DNA of 64,000 nucleotides. It comes from Lantana camara. Its lineage: Eukaryota; Streptophyta; Magnoliopsida; Lamiales; Verbenaceae. The notes under the pieces were generated by a model. The model searched no databases, was not told the DNA's origin, and was given only the letters and a program-made list of their open reading frames with translations. Each line of letters begins with the position of its first letter. Positions within the stretch are counted from its first letter, which is position 1. Position numbers and translations under genes: made by a program. The stretch is taken from assembly GCA_037501455.1 (NCBI GenBank), contig CM074864.1:27150001-27214000 (forward strand). The letters are read 5' to 3'. Shown piece by piece: positions 25,357-38,098 of the stretch.

Positions 25357-25480
25357 GACACGGATGTGTCTTTTTCCTTCATTTTCAGCTGGAACGAGGG
25401 TGTGTTTTTGGTCTGAACTTCTGTACCGAGACACGGGGGTGTCTCGGTTTGCTCCTTGAAGGTGACACGGCGGTGTCACC
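25357..25480. repeat. palindrome cluster (3-4 units)
   Basis: GACACGGATGTGTC (25357-25370), a 22-bp dyad with arms CCGAGACAC/GTGTCTCGG (25426-25447), and GGTGACACGGCGGTGTCACC (25461-25480). A degenerate unit lies near 25391-25407. Arms of the GACAC/GTGTC type. Confidence 0.88.
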
Positions 25481-26323
25481 TTGTTTTTCATGCCTGTTTC
25501 TGCTGTTCACGAGCTGCTGCTGCTGCTGTTATTCATTTCCTTTTCTTCCTGCATGAGTTTTGTTAATGCATGTTTGCTTGCATATTAAATTTCATTACAT
25601 GCATGGGTTGTAAGGTTTGCATGGAAGTTTCATGCAATTGATTATTTGCATGCATTTTTAAGTTATTTTGCATGCATGTGTATTTGTTTGCATGTATATA
25701 TACGTATATATGTATATATACTATAGTATACGTATATATGTATATATATAATATAGTACGTATATATGGATATATATTATAGTATATGTATATGTATGTA
25801 TATATATATTTAATATATTATATATATATTTATTAAATATTAATTGTTATTTGATTTAATTGAATTATTTAAATTAAATGTTACCTATTTCATGTTTTAT
25901 TTAATTTCCTAAATCTAATTGAATGTATTTAATTGTTTAATTTCTAATTGTAAATGCAATTGAATATGTTTAATTGTTTATGTTCTAATTTAAATGTGAT
26001 TTAACTTGTGCTATGATTGTATTTGAAATTCTTAAATAAATTTGATTGAAATCATGAATTCGAGTGAAATTGAATGAAAGATTGAACGACTTGATTATAT
26101 AATTTAAATTCCTTTAATGTGAAATGTGAAAGATATGAACTCGCTTCAGTACGAATGCTTCATTGAATGAATGAATTGAATGTTATATGTCTTTAACACT
26201 TTAATAGTGCACATGAACGTGTCCATTACATTATAGCATCTCTTATACATTCATACCATAATCATGTCATTGCCGAGCGTCTTATTTGGTCATATTGAGC
26301 CTCACCTCACCTCTCTTGCACAG

Positions 26324-26388
26324 ATTTTGAGTCCTTTGGAGACGAGGCCGGTCTGTGAGGCTCGTGTGTTCTCCTTGTTGCCGTTTAG
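26324..26388 (+). other. exon-like module (65 nt)
   Basis: Preceded by CTCTCTTGCACAG and followed by GTGGGTTTCT. Contains GGAGACGAGG, also present in the modules at 32076-32143 (reverse) and 46832-46896. Splicing is inferred. Confidence 0.5.
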
Positions 26389-28914
26389 GTGGGTTTCTCT
26401 TCTACTTAGATTAAACGACCCGATATATCTCCCTATGTGAAAAGTTTTAAGCCAAAGTAATACGATATATATATATATATATTGAGTCTTTTATCGAGTA
26501 AATGATTGCAAACGTAAAGCCCTTATTTCTTGAACCCTACCTAATGTTTTGGCGAGAATGAATGAATGTTATGCACTGAATGGGGCCCAGGGGCTTGGTA
26601 TGAGTGGGACCCGAGGAGGCAAGGGCTGACGGTAAACCCTCACACTAGTCCCACCAATGAACGGCGTAACCGGACCTCGTTAGGAGTTAGCGAGGAATGG
26701 ACGCTGAGTGCCATCTGGGGAGTCATGTTCCCCTTTTGGTCAATGAATGGGTGGATGGGCCTTGCAAACCTGCCACCAACCCGGAGGAAGAAGGTGTAAA
26801 TGTTATTGAATGCACACGAAAGAATGATACACATGAAAAGAATGAATGAATGAATGTTAATGAATGTTAATGTAGTACACGAGGTGTTGGTTGGAGATAA
26901 TGCACGCCCACTCGCCGGGCCATTAATGACCTAATGTTAATGAATTGTTATATTCCCTTTTGATGATTTCTAATTGCCCACTTGGAAAATATTTTAAAAA
27001 CCTCACTTGGGATTATAGCTTGCATGTGATTGTTAAATTCCGTTGTATATTATAAGTATGCCCTGCTTTTATACCCACCAATCCCTTTTGGACTGAACCC
27101 GGTTGGATTTCAGTTGTGTTGTGCAGGTGTCAAGGGAGCTAGGTGGGATTTCGAGTCATAGGTTTTACTTTCGTCTTCTAATCCTTGTATTTTGGTCTTA
27201 CACTCACATATTGCACGTTGGATCATTGTATTGTTTATTAGTGGAGCGTATTGGATGTTTCGAGCCGTGATGATAATTAGTAATGTTTACGACTTACTTT
27301 TGGAGTTGTGATGCTCACTGTACGTATATATGATGCATGTTCGTTTAATGCTTCTGCTTTAAGGTTTAATTATGATTTTGTGGTTCAAGGGTTAGTCCCG
27401 CCTAGCATAGAGTGTGTGTTTGTCCCCGTTCATCGTGATTTGGCTCGAGTATGGATCGTCCATTTCATATTCGGGTCGAGTCTCGGTGCGGGGGATGTGA
27501 CACCTTGCGCTCGGGTGTTACAGGTGATGGAAGGGTTGCGCGACCCTAACCATCCATTACGTTAAGTATGGGTCGTGAGTTTCATGACGCTCACGCCCGA
27601 GGATTCCATCCCCCACCAAACCTCCTAGTGGGTTCCGGGTTGATCCTATCGAACTGTGGAGATGTGTACAGAGGTCAATAACCGGCGACCCCAATGGTCG
27701 TCCCGGGTCCCCCTTACCCACACCTCCGGGGCCCAACATTACCGAACAAATCAGAACATATCATACCAGAACATATCGTACCATAACTCGCTCGAAACAA
27801 AACGTAACTTAATCATAACATACGTACCTTATCAAACATACCATACCTTGCAACTTAGCATATGCTATAAACGTACCTCTCCGTGTCATCCTAATCCTTA
27901 GCTAGCTTGAAAGTACACGGTTTGGAGCATAGCCTCGTTGCAAAACATTTTCGAGCTTACGTATGCTCATATGTATAATTCAAAACATTTAATCATATGA
28001 CAAAGTCATAAACATATAATATATACACATATCTATTATATAAATATATTAATATAATCGCATGCGGGCTTGAAAACGAACATATAGGGTTGTAGGTCGC
28101 ATTAACTATAACAAACCTAAAACCTCACCTTGACGTACAAACCGAACGGACGGCTCAAAGCACCCCACAAGCAACTCCCTTCGAATCATAACACAAGAAA
28201 CAAGGCTAAGACTCCATATGAACCATAGAAACGCTCGACAAATGCATATGGATGCAAATGATGCAATGCACTTCATATAAGTTCATACTTAGGTATATTG
28301 GAGCAATTAACGAAATATCACACAAATAAATTGAGAATTAAACTCAAAACACACCAATTAAATTGATAACATACCAAACAAGCTCATAACCCATCATTAA
28401 ATAGCATACCATGAGCATTTAAAAATTCATACACATATACATCCATCGAATTCATATCATTTACGCTACTTAAGATCATAATATTCAAGGAAATATTCAA
28501 AAATTAAACAAATAAAATTCAAATAATTAGTTTAATACTTAAATATATATCATATACTATATTACAGACATATATATATATATATATACTATATTAATTA
28601 TATACAGCAAGTCATATATAATTAATATATAATGTATACACACATGCATACATACTAATATATATATATATATACACTCACGCACACATCCCATGCTCAA
28701 ACACATACACAAACACACATGCACAAAATTAAAATCATGCAGCACCTTAAGCTTACATGCATGAAATTCTTTATCAAATATAACTTATATATCATATATA
28801 TGTATATATGAAGCAGCACCTAAAACAATTACATGCATGCACTCAATTCAAACAAGAAAATGCATGCACAAGCTCAACAAAAAAACATGCAGCACGTAGT
28901 AGCAGCTATAATCG

Positions 28915-29034
28915 CCCCTCCCGGGGAGAATTACATAGCCAAACTCCCCGGTCGGGGAAAAACCTTCTGCCACAAAAGAGTGAAAGTCCCCAGCCGGGGA
29001 CTTTCCTCCTACAAATCTCCACGCCCGGGGAGAT
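28915..29034. repeat. palindrome cluster (4 units)
   Basis: 28915-28926 (CCCC/GGGG), 28945-28958 (TCCCCGGTCGGGGA), 28982-29005 (arms GAAAGTCCCC/GGGGACTTTC) and 29015-29034 (arms ATCTCC/GGAGAT). Arms differ between units and remain paired. Confidence 0.88.
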
Positions 29035-32000
29035 CCTTCTTCGCGCAAAGAAACAGCAGCAGGCCCCTGTTTCTGATCCTCCAAAGCAGCAGCAGCAACT
29101 CAGCTCTCAAGGCAGCAACTAAGGCAACAAAAGGAGTGAAAGAAGCAGCAGAAAGGAGTACAAAACACAGCAAATACCACCCCAAGACCAGCTCAAACAC
29201 GCAGCAAGAGAAGGAAGAGCAGATCAGTCCCAAAACTCCAAAAACTCACGTTTGCAGCCAAGTTAGTTCCACACACACCTCATATAAATCAAATTCATGC
29301 TTATAACAAGTTTAAGGATGCAACAAGGATCATATAACACTTCAAGATTCAAGAAATGGTTCAAAAACGAGCAAGAATTCATCAAATCTTCTTCAAACCC
29401 TTACTATTCCCATATAAATTCATATCATGCTCAATTCATGCTCAAAATGGGAGATTTATGTCTTGAAAGTTGTCTCAAGATGTGGAAGATAAGAAAACAT
29501 GCTTACCTCTCGGATTTGACGAAGATTGGAGGTCGAACGAGCTTGAAATCCTCCATGGGTGAATAGTGACGGGTTTCTCCCCTTCTTCTCCCTTTTTCTC
29601 CATCTCTCTCGGTTTCCTTAGGATCTGGGCAGAACTGACTGAGTTTGGGAGATAGGGTTATGATTTAGGGTCATGTAGGTTCAAGAATCGGGTCATGTGG
29701 TCAAGAAACGAATAAGTTATGGCCAAAACCGTAAAATGTTGCGAATCTGCGAGGGGTCTACGTTTCGGGCGAAATTCGGAGGTCCGAACGGGCTTGGAAA
29801 AATATAAGGCCAGGTTCATAAATTCCGTATTCTCGTTACAAGTCCAGCGCCACTTCCGGAATTCGAATCCGAATTCCCAAGCTCAAGATACGGTCTTCGG
29901 AATCCAAGGCGCGCTAAAACTAGTTAGGCCCTCGAATCCCCAACAATTAAAATATGGTTCGTTACCATATCAAACAAGTCCGAAAAATTAAAACGAGCAT
30001 ACGGACAAATTCATAACATGTATAATTCATGCATATTAAATCGGCACGAAATTTCGATCTCAAATCGAGCACAAACGCAACACATTTTCACCAATTATGC
30101 ATATTATTCAAATAATAAAAATGAAATTTCAAAGAATTAATAAATAAAATTTTAAAATAATATTTAAACGAATGAAAACAATTAAAATTTTATTAAAAAG
30201 AATATTTTTTCAATTAAGTCCAAAACTTTCAAAAAGTTTCAAATAAGTCCAAGTTCAAATTTTCAATTAAGTCCAAAATTAAATAAATCATACAATTTAA
30301 GCCCTTAATTCACACGAATCACATAATTCACAAAAAGTAGCATGCTCGGAAATTAAATTCGCATATCATAAAATTCATATCTTAAATCACTTAGGCAAAT
30401 TTCGACATATAATTCGAATATTTCATATAAATTCAAATAATTCATATACGAATTTCAAATAATAAAGTATAAATCAATTAAATATGAAATTAAAATAATT
30501 TAAATTGCACATTTAACTCTCCCCTAAGTGCGTACCTGGACGGCCGAAAAACCGGGGTGCCACACTAACCGTCCCTGGGGCTCCTTACCCATAGCTCCTC
30601 GGATCCACATACATACATACATACATATATATGCCAATATTTCATGGCCAACTCGCTACAGAAACATAACGTAACATACTTTTCAAAACAGCTTACATAT
30701 GCTTTCATATCTAATTTTCCAAAACAGAGTTGATTCACAAGGTCATAAACATATCATATCCAACACATACGTATATATAATAGATATACTCGCATGCAAG
30801 GGTTGAAATCAGCATATTAAGGCCATTGGTCGCATAACTATACAAAATCCTAAACCTCACCTCGTGAAAGTAGAGTCTGAGAGTGTGAAGGGCCAAACTG
30901 TAGCACCCGAGCGTTAGGTACCACATCCCCCGCACCGGGACCGGACCCGTATATGAAATGGAAGTCCATACACGTGCCAAACCCACGGCGAACGGGGACA
31001 CAACACACTCGCTATGCTAGGCGGGACTAACCCTTATACCAAACAGTGCAAGAAACATAAAATCAGAGTGAAATAAAATTCGCGGAAGCAAGAATAACAT
31101 AACATATACAATGAGCCACCAAGCTCCAAAAATAGATATACAAAAGTATTCCATAATTCAACGGCACTCACGGCCTACAAAAATCATAACGCTCCAAACT
31201 AAAACTATAATCATACACAAAATACCAATGAGAGTATGAATATGAGTCATAAGGAAGTGCTAAACATAAATGCAAGACCTAGACGACTTGTATTCCCGCC
31301 TAGCACTCCTATTCCTGCACAAAACAACTGAAAACAACCGGGTTCAGTCTAAAAGAGACTGGTGGGTATAAAAACGGGGCATAAATATATAATATCGCAT
31401 AAATTAAACACATACATGCAAGCCCTAATCCCGTGTGAAGTTTAGTAAGATTTTACCAAGTGGTTAAACAAAAGAAGACATCAACGGGATTACGACGTTC
31501 TCATTCATTCATAATTGTTCATAAATGTTCATAAGGGTTTATGGCCCGGCGAGTGGGCGTGCACAATCTCCAACCTACTCCTCGTGTGATCATAATTAAT
31601 TATTCAATAATTCATTAACATACATAAATCTTTTGTGCTCATAAATACATGATCATAATCATTCATATATCCCTTTTTCCTCCGGGTGGTGGACGGGCTT
31701 GCAAGACCCGGCCACCGGTTCATACATAGGCCAATGGGGGTACATGAATCCCCCAAGGGCACTCAGCTCCCATTCCCCGCTAAAACTCCTAGCGAGGGCC
31801 GGTATCACCGTAGTTTGGTTGGGACTAGTATATGGGATCCCCGTCAGCCCTTACTTCCTCGGTTAGCCACATACACTAAGTCCCGGGGCCCGTGCAATCA
31901 TAAATCATAAATATCTCGCCAAATGTAAGGTAGGGTTCATAAATAAAAGAAAGGGTCATACGTTTGAAATGATTTACCCGAATTGACTCAATATATATAA

Positions 32001-32075
32001 ATATACGGTTTTGGCTTAAAACTTTGCACATAAGGAATATATAAGGTTGTTTTAACTAATAGAAGAAAAACCCAC

Positions 32076-32143
32076 CTTTATCAAAGCAGAAATAAAGGCA
32101 CAAGCGTCTCAAGGCTCGCCCTCGTCTCCGACCAAACCCGAAT
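32076..32143 (-). other. exon-like module (68 nt)
   Basis: In sense, CTTTTGCACAG precedes 32143 and the block ends before GTGGGTTTTTC at 32075. It contains CGGAGACGAGGGCGAG. Confidence 0.5.
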
Positions 32144-32944
32144 CTGTGCAAAAGAAAAGGTATGAGACTCACTAACCACATATGACGCTCGGCAATGAAG
32201 TGCATATGACATGAATGCATAAATGATCATGTTGTATCATAAAAATGTTCATGTGCACGATTAATAAATTTAAAACATATAATCATGCATTCGTTCATAT
32301 ATTTCATTCAATTTCATAAATTCATAAATTCATAACATTCATATAAATTTTCATAAATTCATAAATTCATAATTCATAATTCATATCAATTAATCTAACA
32401 TTCAATTAATAATCACAACACATATAATATTCATATTCACATTTAGGAATAAAATAAATAAAACGTTCAATCGAAAGTCAGTAAAATAAATACGCGAAAT
32501 AGAATTCAATTAATTTCAATAATTAAATTAAATCAAATAATAATCAAAATATATAATAAATAATTATAATATAATATATATAAGTAATTATATATAATAA
32601 TATACAATATATATATAATATATACATATATATACGTACACACTCACACACACATGCATGCATATATACTTTATTTTATAAACATGCATGCAACACATGC
32701 ACACACACACACACAATTCATATATATATATACATAATCACGTACACACACACAACATGCATGCAATATATAATTCACATGCAAAATATGTATATATATT
32801 ACAAACATGCAACACTCCAAGCTCACAACTCACAACCATGCAAACACCAAAACAGCAGCAGCAATATACATTCATGCAGGTAAGGAACAACAACAGCAGT
32901 CGCAGCAGCAGCCCAAGAACGCAACAAAAGAATTCTGAAAAACG

Positions 32945-33070
32945 GGGTGACACCCCCGTGTCACCCACAAAGCCTGGACCGAGACACCCCCGTGTCTCGG
33001 TACAGAAGTTCCAGGCTTTGCTGCACCCCCGTGCCTCGCCGGAAAGGCAGCAATCGACACCCCCGTGTCG
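32945..33070. repeat. palindrome cluster (4 units)
   Basis: Dyads at 32945-32966 (arms GGGTGACAC/GTGTCACCC), 32979-33000 (CCGAGACAC/GTGTCTCGG), 33023-33034 (GCAC/GTGC) and 33055-33070 (CGACAC/GTGTCG), each with a CCCC centre. Confidence 0.9.
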
Positions 33071-36000
33071 TGCAACAGCAACAGCCATGTCTTGACAGCA
33101 AATGCGCAGAAACAGAGCAACTAAAAGCGTAGGAAATTCAAGCAACAAATGCAACACAACAAGGTCCAAATTGCTGCTACAAATCAACAAGAATACACAC
33201 CACATAGCCACTAAAATGGACAGTAAAAAGGAAGAAGGGAAACGCAGCAAATGACAGCAACTTCTCTGCGTGAAAAACAGAGCAACCGCGAAGAAAACAG
33301 GGCAAGACTGAACTCAACCACTCCGATTTCATTCAAGTCCAAAATTCCATCAAATGTGCAGCAAAATCTCATATATTCAACACATAATCAGTTCCAAAAG
33401 TGATCAACAAAGAAGAGAAGACATACGTGACCTTCAAGTGAGATTTCTGAAAATTGTCATAAATGATATATCATAAATTCCTCAACAACCACGAAATCAA
33501 TGATCATAAATGAGATGAGGATGTCAAAACAATCATTCTCATGCTTGGAATCGATCAAAACCGTTAAGAATCAAAGAAGATCATAAATTTGTCCAAAAAC
33601 CTTCATTTCGGAAATTGCCCAGAAAATCGAGAAATCATGCTTAAAAATCATGAATGAAAAGATGAAAATGTTCAGAATTAATCATATTACACAACCCTAA
33701 GCTTACCTTGATGATTGGTTGAAGTTTGGATGAGATTTGAGCTCCAAAAATCTCCAAGGTTGAAGGGTTACGGGTCTGGAATTCAGAACAGAAGTTTTGG
33801 CTAAGTTTTGGGCTTGTGAGGGGATAATCTCGGTTAGGGCTTATCATGTCATGGTAAAGGGTTGAGTTAGGGTTTCAAAGAATCCAACCATGGTTAATTT
33901 GGTTATGGTTTGGGCAAGATATGGCTGATTTAGTGCAACAAGGTCATGTTGGTCGCCGATTCGTTTTTCGGTTGAAATTCGAAGGTTCAAACGACTTAGG
34001 AAAAATGTAAGGCTAGGTTTACTAAACTCGAATCTTCGTTACGAGTTCAGCGGATTTGACGGAACTCGAATCCGAGTTCCCGAGCTCAAGATATTAAATT
34101 CGGAACCAAGGGTACGCTAAGTGCTCGTTAGCTCCCGTTTTGGTTCCTCAAATGAAATTAAATTCGTTAACCTATCAAATGAATTCAAAAACATAAATTG
34201 AGTATAAAATCATGTTCATAACACATATATGTACAACATATTACAAAATCGTGGCAATTTGATATCATATCATATAAGAACGAAGCACAAAATAAACGAA
34301 CAAACCTAATCATGCAATTCATGCAAAATGTATAAAATTTCCCATGCACCAATATGATTTGCATGCATGCATATTAATTCCCATGCAAAATATGATTTCA
34401 TGCATAATTATATTAAACCCATGCAAAAATTGAAATTCATGCATAGATATATTTATCTACGTATCATTATGTACATATATAAATAATTAATTAAACCATG
34501 ATTAATTAACATAACATATAATTAGTATAATCATTAAATTAATAATATAATAATTAAACATATATACATATATATATATAATACGAAATATATATATAAT
34601 TAATAATATTAGAATAAAATATTATAATATAATATAATAAAATAATAACAATTATAATAAAATTAAATATAAAACACGTAAAAACAATTAATTCGCGCAA
34701 ATTAGTAAACACATACATTGTACCTTTACGTCCGAGAGATCGGGGCGTTACACAAACACTCTAAACCTCGGGCCCACCGGCACCACCAAACTCTGTGACA
34801 AGACATACAAAAGCCCAAACTTAAACTCTATATAAACCAAACAAGACGTACGGCGTTGCTCAACATGATCGTGGTTATGCATAAGTGTTCAAGTTGTGCT
34901 TTGATATGGTGTCGTGGTCATTCAAGGCATATCAATGCTCAACAAGGTCATATTTACAAGCAACCAACACGCAATTCCATATCCAAATATGCAAGATCCA
35001 TTTAGGAAGTCAATGTATTCACAAAATGCATATTAAATCATCCAATGTCACAGGGTTCAATTATAATATTAGAATTAAGCATCAAGTTCATGTCGAGTTA
35101 TAAAGTGCATAAGTAAGAGCAACTTGGTCATATAAACATACAAAGTTGTTGTACGTAGATGGCATGCTTGATATAATTAAAGAGTGCATCTAATTCACTT
35201 AAGATCATACTTTACAACTTCACAACATGTTTGGTACACAAGCTCAAGTCACATCCATAGTTTCATAAATATTACACTTACATCCCCTAAGTCATTTATG
35301 AAAGTTTAGAATTATTACACGTACATCCCCTTAGTTGATTGCTAAGCATAATTGTTCGTTTAAAGTGTTTATATAATTATTCAACTAGGAATTAATTACT
35401 TACAAACATGACAATTATCAATTTATTGTAATTCATAATATACCATTTTCAAGTAGTAAGAGTAAATCAAGATATTACAATTCTAACTCCTATCATGCAT
35501 CAAGTCTTAAGTTGTTCAAGCATCCTTCATGTATCTCAATTTTATATTTGAAACACAATTTACAATAAACATAATATTGAGAACGCCTCAAATCCATATA
35601 GAGAAATCACAACATGTTCGTTCTTCTAAAATATCATTCAAGTTCATTTAGTCACATAAAAGATTAGTTTTTAGATATTACACTAACACCCCTTCGTACT
35701 TAACAAATAGCGTAAATTCATCACATCGGGATTCAAATTGTAAATCGTAACATTCATACATAACACAATCCATTCAATACATGTTTTCGTATGCGATTGA
35801 AATACATCTCGATCAACAAACCAACAATAACCAATTTATTTGTACTTAAAACAATTAATTCAAATAATCACAATTACGCAAAATAATTCGTAATAAATAG
35901 ATCGAGTGTCCGATTAACGAACGGAAAGTGGAGTTGAACTCACCACAACGAGAAGAACATTCTGACCAGACACCGTCGGAACGCCATCACTGTAGCTGCC

Positions 36001-36986
36001 GGAATTTGGCCGGCCCGCCGTCGGCCCGCCACCGAAGGTCGCCGGAAAAATCCCAAAAAATCAGTCCTGAATGAAGTCTTCGTGCCCGTTCCGAATTCTC
36101 AATCAATTTCTGGAAATTCCAAGTCAATCCCCTCCAATTTCAGATCTAAGAACACGAAAACCCTAAAATCTTCAAACTCAAATTACTTCCAAACCGGTGA
36201 ACCAAAATGCGATCCGAAAGAGGCGTTGTCTTACCCATGACGAGCTCTTCGAAAGCCCTAAGGTAGCTCGCCGGAAAAATCCTCGAAGCTAGCGCCGTCG
36301 CTACACTGCCGCTATGCCTCCGCGATCCGCCGCCAATCGGCCAAATCTGGAGTCGCGTGATCACTGGCCACTAGTTCTCGTCGTTCCGAACAACTTTCGT
36401 GAAGAGCTCGAGGCCAAAAGATGGCCGAAAAAGGCCCCCGTTGGCCGCCGAATATTCTGTCACCTCACACGTCGTCGGAACCACCACCTACGGCCAAAAT
36501 CTGGTGAAATTGATGCCGGAAATGAACTCAGGGGGTCGAGAAACCTTGGAAACCATCAAGCCCCATCGAAAACCACCGTCGGAAGGCGGCGAAATCACGC
36601 CGCTACAGGAACGGGCGCCGCCGCCCCGAGCTTCAGGCGGCGCGTGCGGCGCCGTCTCGGCTCCTATGGCCGCGCCGCCAACGTCAAATAGTGCTTCGGG
36701 AAGTTTAGTTTCTGGGCATGGGGCGCGTGCATCGAGGGGATGGCCGGAAACCGCCGCGAAGGCCGGCGAAGTGGCGGCGGTCTGACAGCTCTGCCGCTGC
36801 TACTGAAATCCGGCCATAACTCCACCACTGTTCGTCCTTAGGCCGTGAAATTGGTACTCTTACGTACGTCTCGCCGGGATAATCGAAATGGACTATTCGT
36901 TTGTTGAATTCTGTCGAGAAACAAGTGAGTTATGGGCTCGTAACCGAAGCCGCGCATAGTGACCCACGGGAAAGAGAGTGGGAGAG

Positions 36987-37023
<37 letters not shown>

Positions 37024-37498
37024 AAGGAGATTGGGAGAAATGTGTCTTGTACACAAGCTATATACAACCGGGTATCCTTATCGCGTAGCAAAGTGACATA
37101 TCGCGTACAAATAATCGTAAATAAAATCGGTAAAGTTACGACTAAACATTCAAGCTCCGCATAAATTTTACAAATTAACATGAAATAGAGATTTACTAAT
37201 TAGAGTTTAATTCAATTTAATTTTTAAAACCTTTCATACAATTTAACGACACTTCGTAAACACATGATTGATAATTAATCTCAAGGAATTCAAGTAAACC
37301 GAAATTAAACAAGTTAAGTAACATGATGGATTTAAAATCAACTTAACCATTAATTTAAGAATAATCCGAATGATCACATATTAAATTGAATTTACATTAA
37401 ATCACATAATTCAACAACTCTTAAATTAAACACACACAAGTGTAGAGACTTACTTGTTAATATCGTCAGGACGCCCTTCGAGAAAACGGGGCATCACA

Positions 37499-38098
37499 CT
37501 CCTTACCCAGGATCTCCGGGGACCCATCAATTCAAGACCACGTGCAAGTTCAAGTCATGTCCTAAGCCCACTACAAACGTGGATATCAAGACATATCTTG
37601 TGTGCCACAAGCATACGTATTATATGCACACACACATACGTATATACCACATGCATACGTACCATACATACACACACATACGTACATACCACATGTATAC
37701 GTACTATACATACACACAAACGTACTTTCCACATGCAAACGTATCAAATCCAAAAGCAAGCATACATAGCGTTCGTACTTTCAAACGTATAGCAAAACTA
37801 TCAAGATACGTATTTCGCACATATTTACATATACATAAGGCGTATAGGTCGCATGTATTCGAAAACAAGCACGTTAAATAGAGTTTGACTATATCCTAAC
37901 CTCACCTGGTACTAAACAAATCGAAGACAAGATGTTTGATTCACCCCGGAATCAACTTGGCCGACAAAACACCATCCTGGGTACACCTGAACAAACCACA
38001 GATAAAACACATGACTTAGACTTAAAATGAACCACATAGACGCACGGCATATGTTCAAGCACTTAAGAGATGCAAAACATGTAAACAAGGTTCATATC
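37499..38098 (-). repeat. E0 LTR, fragment 2
   Basis: Continues E0 after E2; the first five bases are the E2 target duplication. Contains a short minisatellite (about 37608-37745) built on ACATACGTA and CCACATGCATACGTAC, and an exon-like junction AACCTCACCTGG near 37896. Ends atatc, the E3 target duplication. Confidence 0.75.

Larger units (their letters stand above)
23722..27522 (+). mobile_element. solo LTR (+) nested in the solo LTR above
   Basis: 3801 bp, TGTAATGCCC to GGGTGTTACA, perfect target duplication ggtga (23717-23721 and 27523-27527). AT microsatellites at about 23886-23915, 25690-25835 and 26464-26482. Donor-like AACAAG/GTAAGC near 24717, palindrome cluster 25357-25480, exon-like module 26324-26388, TTGCAA hairpin 26750-26782, and a CCCTGCTTTTATACCC stretch near 27060. 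Orientation is inferred from this order. Confidence 0.9.
22877..30564 (-). mobile_element. solo LTR (-) in E2 5' LTR
   Basis: TGTAGCACCC to GGGGTGCCACA with perfect target duplication ctaac (22872-22876 and 30565-30569). About 3.88 kb once the nested solo LTR (23722-27522) is removed. No PBS, PPT or coding region, so internal DNA was lost by LTR-LTR recombination. It carries AT microsatellites (around 28568-28690), a palindrome cluster (28915-29034) and a donor-like GAGAG/GTAAGCATG in sense near 29507. Confidence 0.9.
30899..34752 (-). mobile_element. solo LTR (-) in E2 5' LTR
   Basis: 3854 bp, TGTAGCACCC to GGGGCGTTACA, perfect target duplication caaac (30894-30898 and 34753-34757). It includes the GTCT/AGAC hairpin and TATA-type sequence (31350-31385), an AATCCCG/CGGGATT inverted repeat, the TTGCAA hairpin (31683-31717), an exon-like module (32076-32143), AT microsatellites around 32570-32640, a palindrome cluster (32945-33070) and a donor-like CATCAAG/GTAAGCTT in sense near 33707. 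Confidence 0.92.
15064..37498 (-). mobile_element. E2: second LARD-like element, with three solo LTRs nested in its 5' LTR
   Basis: Flanked by a perfect 5-bp target duplication ctcct (15059-15063 and 37499-37503). Left LTR 15064-19167 (4104 bp), internal region 19168-21822 (2655 bp), right LTR 21823-37498. Subtracting the nested insertions and their 5-bp duplications leaves about 4124 bp for the right LTR, matching the left. PBS beside the right LTR and PPT beside the left LTR give minus orientation. The two LTRs are almost identical over their first several hundred bases (roughly 98-99% by eye), so this is a young insertion. The internal region lacks gag-pol, so it is non-autonomous. Confidence 0.93.
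21823..37498 (-). repeat. E2 5' LTR, interrupted by two insertions
   Basis: LTR sequence is at 21823-22876, 30570-30898 and 34758-37498 (the displaced TSD copies are 30565-30569 and 34753-34757). It is collinear with 15064-19167. GC-rich segment at 35940-36830, GA tract at about 36972-37027. A CATA microsatellite at about 30612-30630 is shorter than in the other LTR. Confidence 0.9.

Noticed and set aside
25114..25556. Overlapping ORFs of 74-125 aa near the palindrome cluster
   Set aside because: Open on several frames at once, translating dyads and CTG/CAG runs; no domain.
32738..33250. 170-aa minus-strand ORF in the solo LTR
   Set aside because: It is built on repeated palindromes (TRGCH/DTGVS repeats are translations of the dyads) and leucine/cysteine runs from CAGCAG; no homologous frame in other LTRs.
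37608..37745. Centromeric or telomeric satellite
   Set aside because: Only three to four imperfect ACATACGTA-type units inside an LTR fragment; no long array and no telomere motif.
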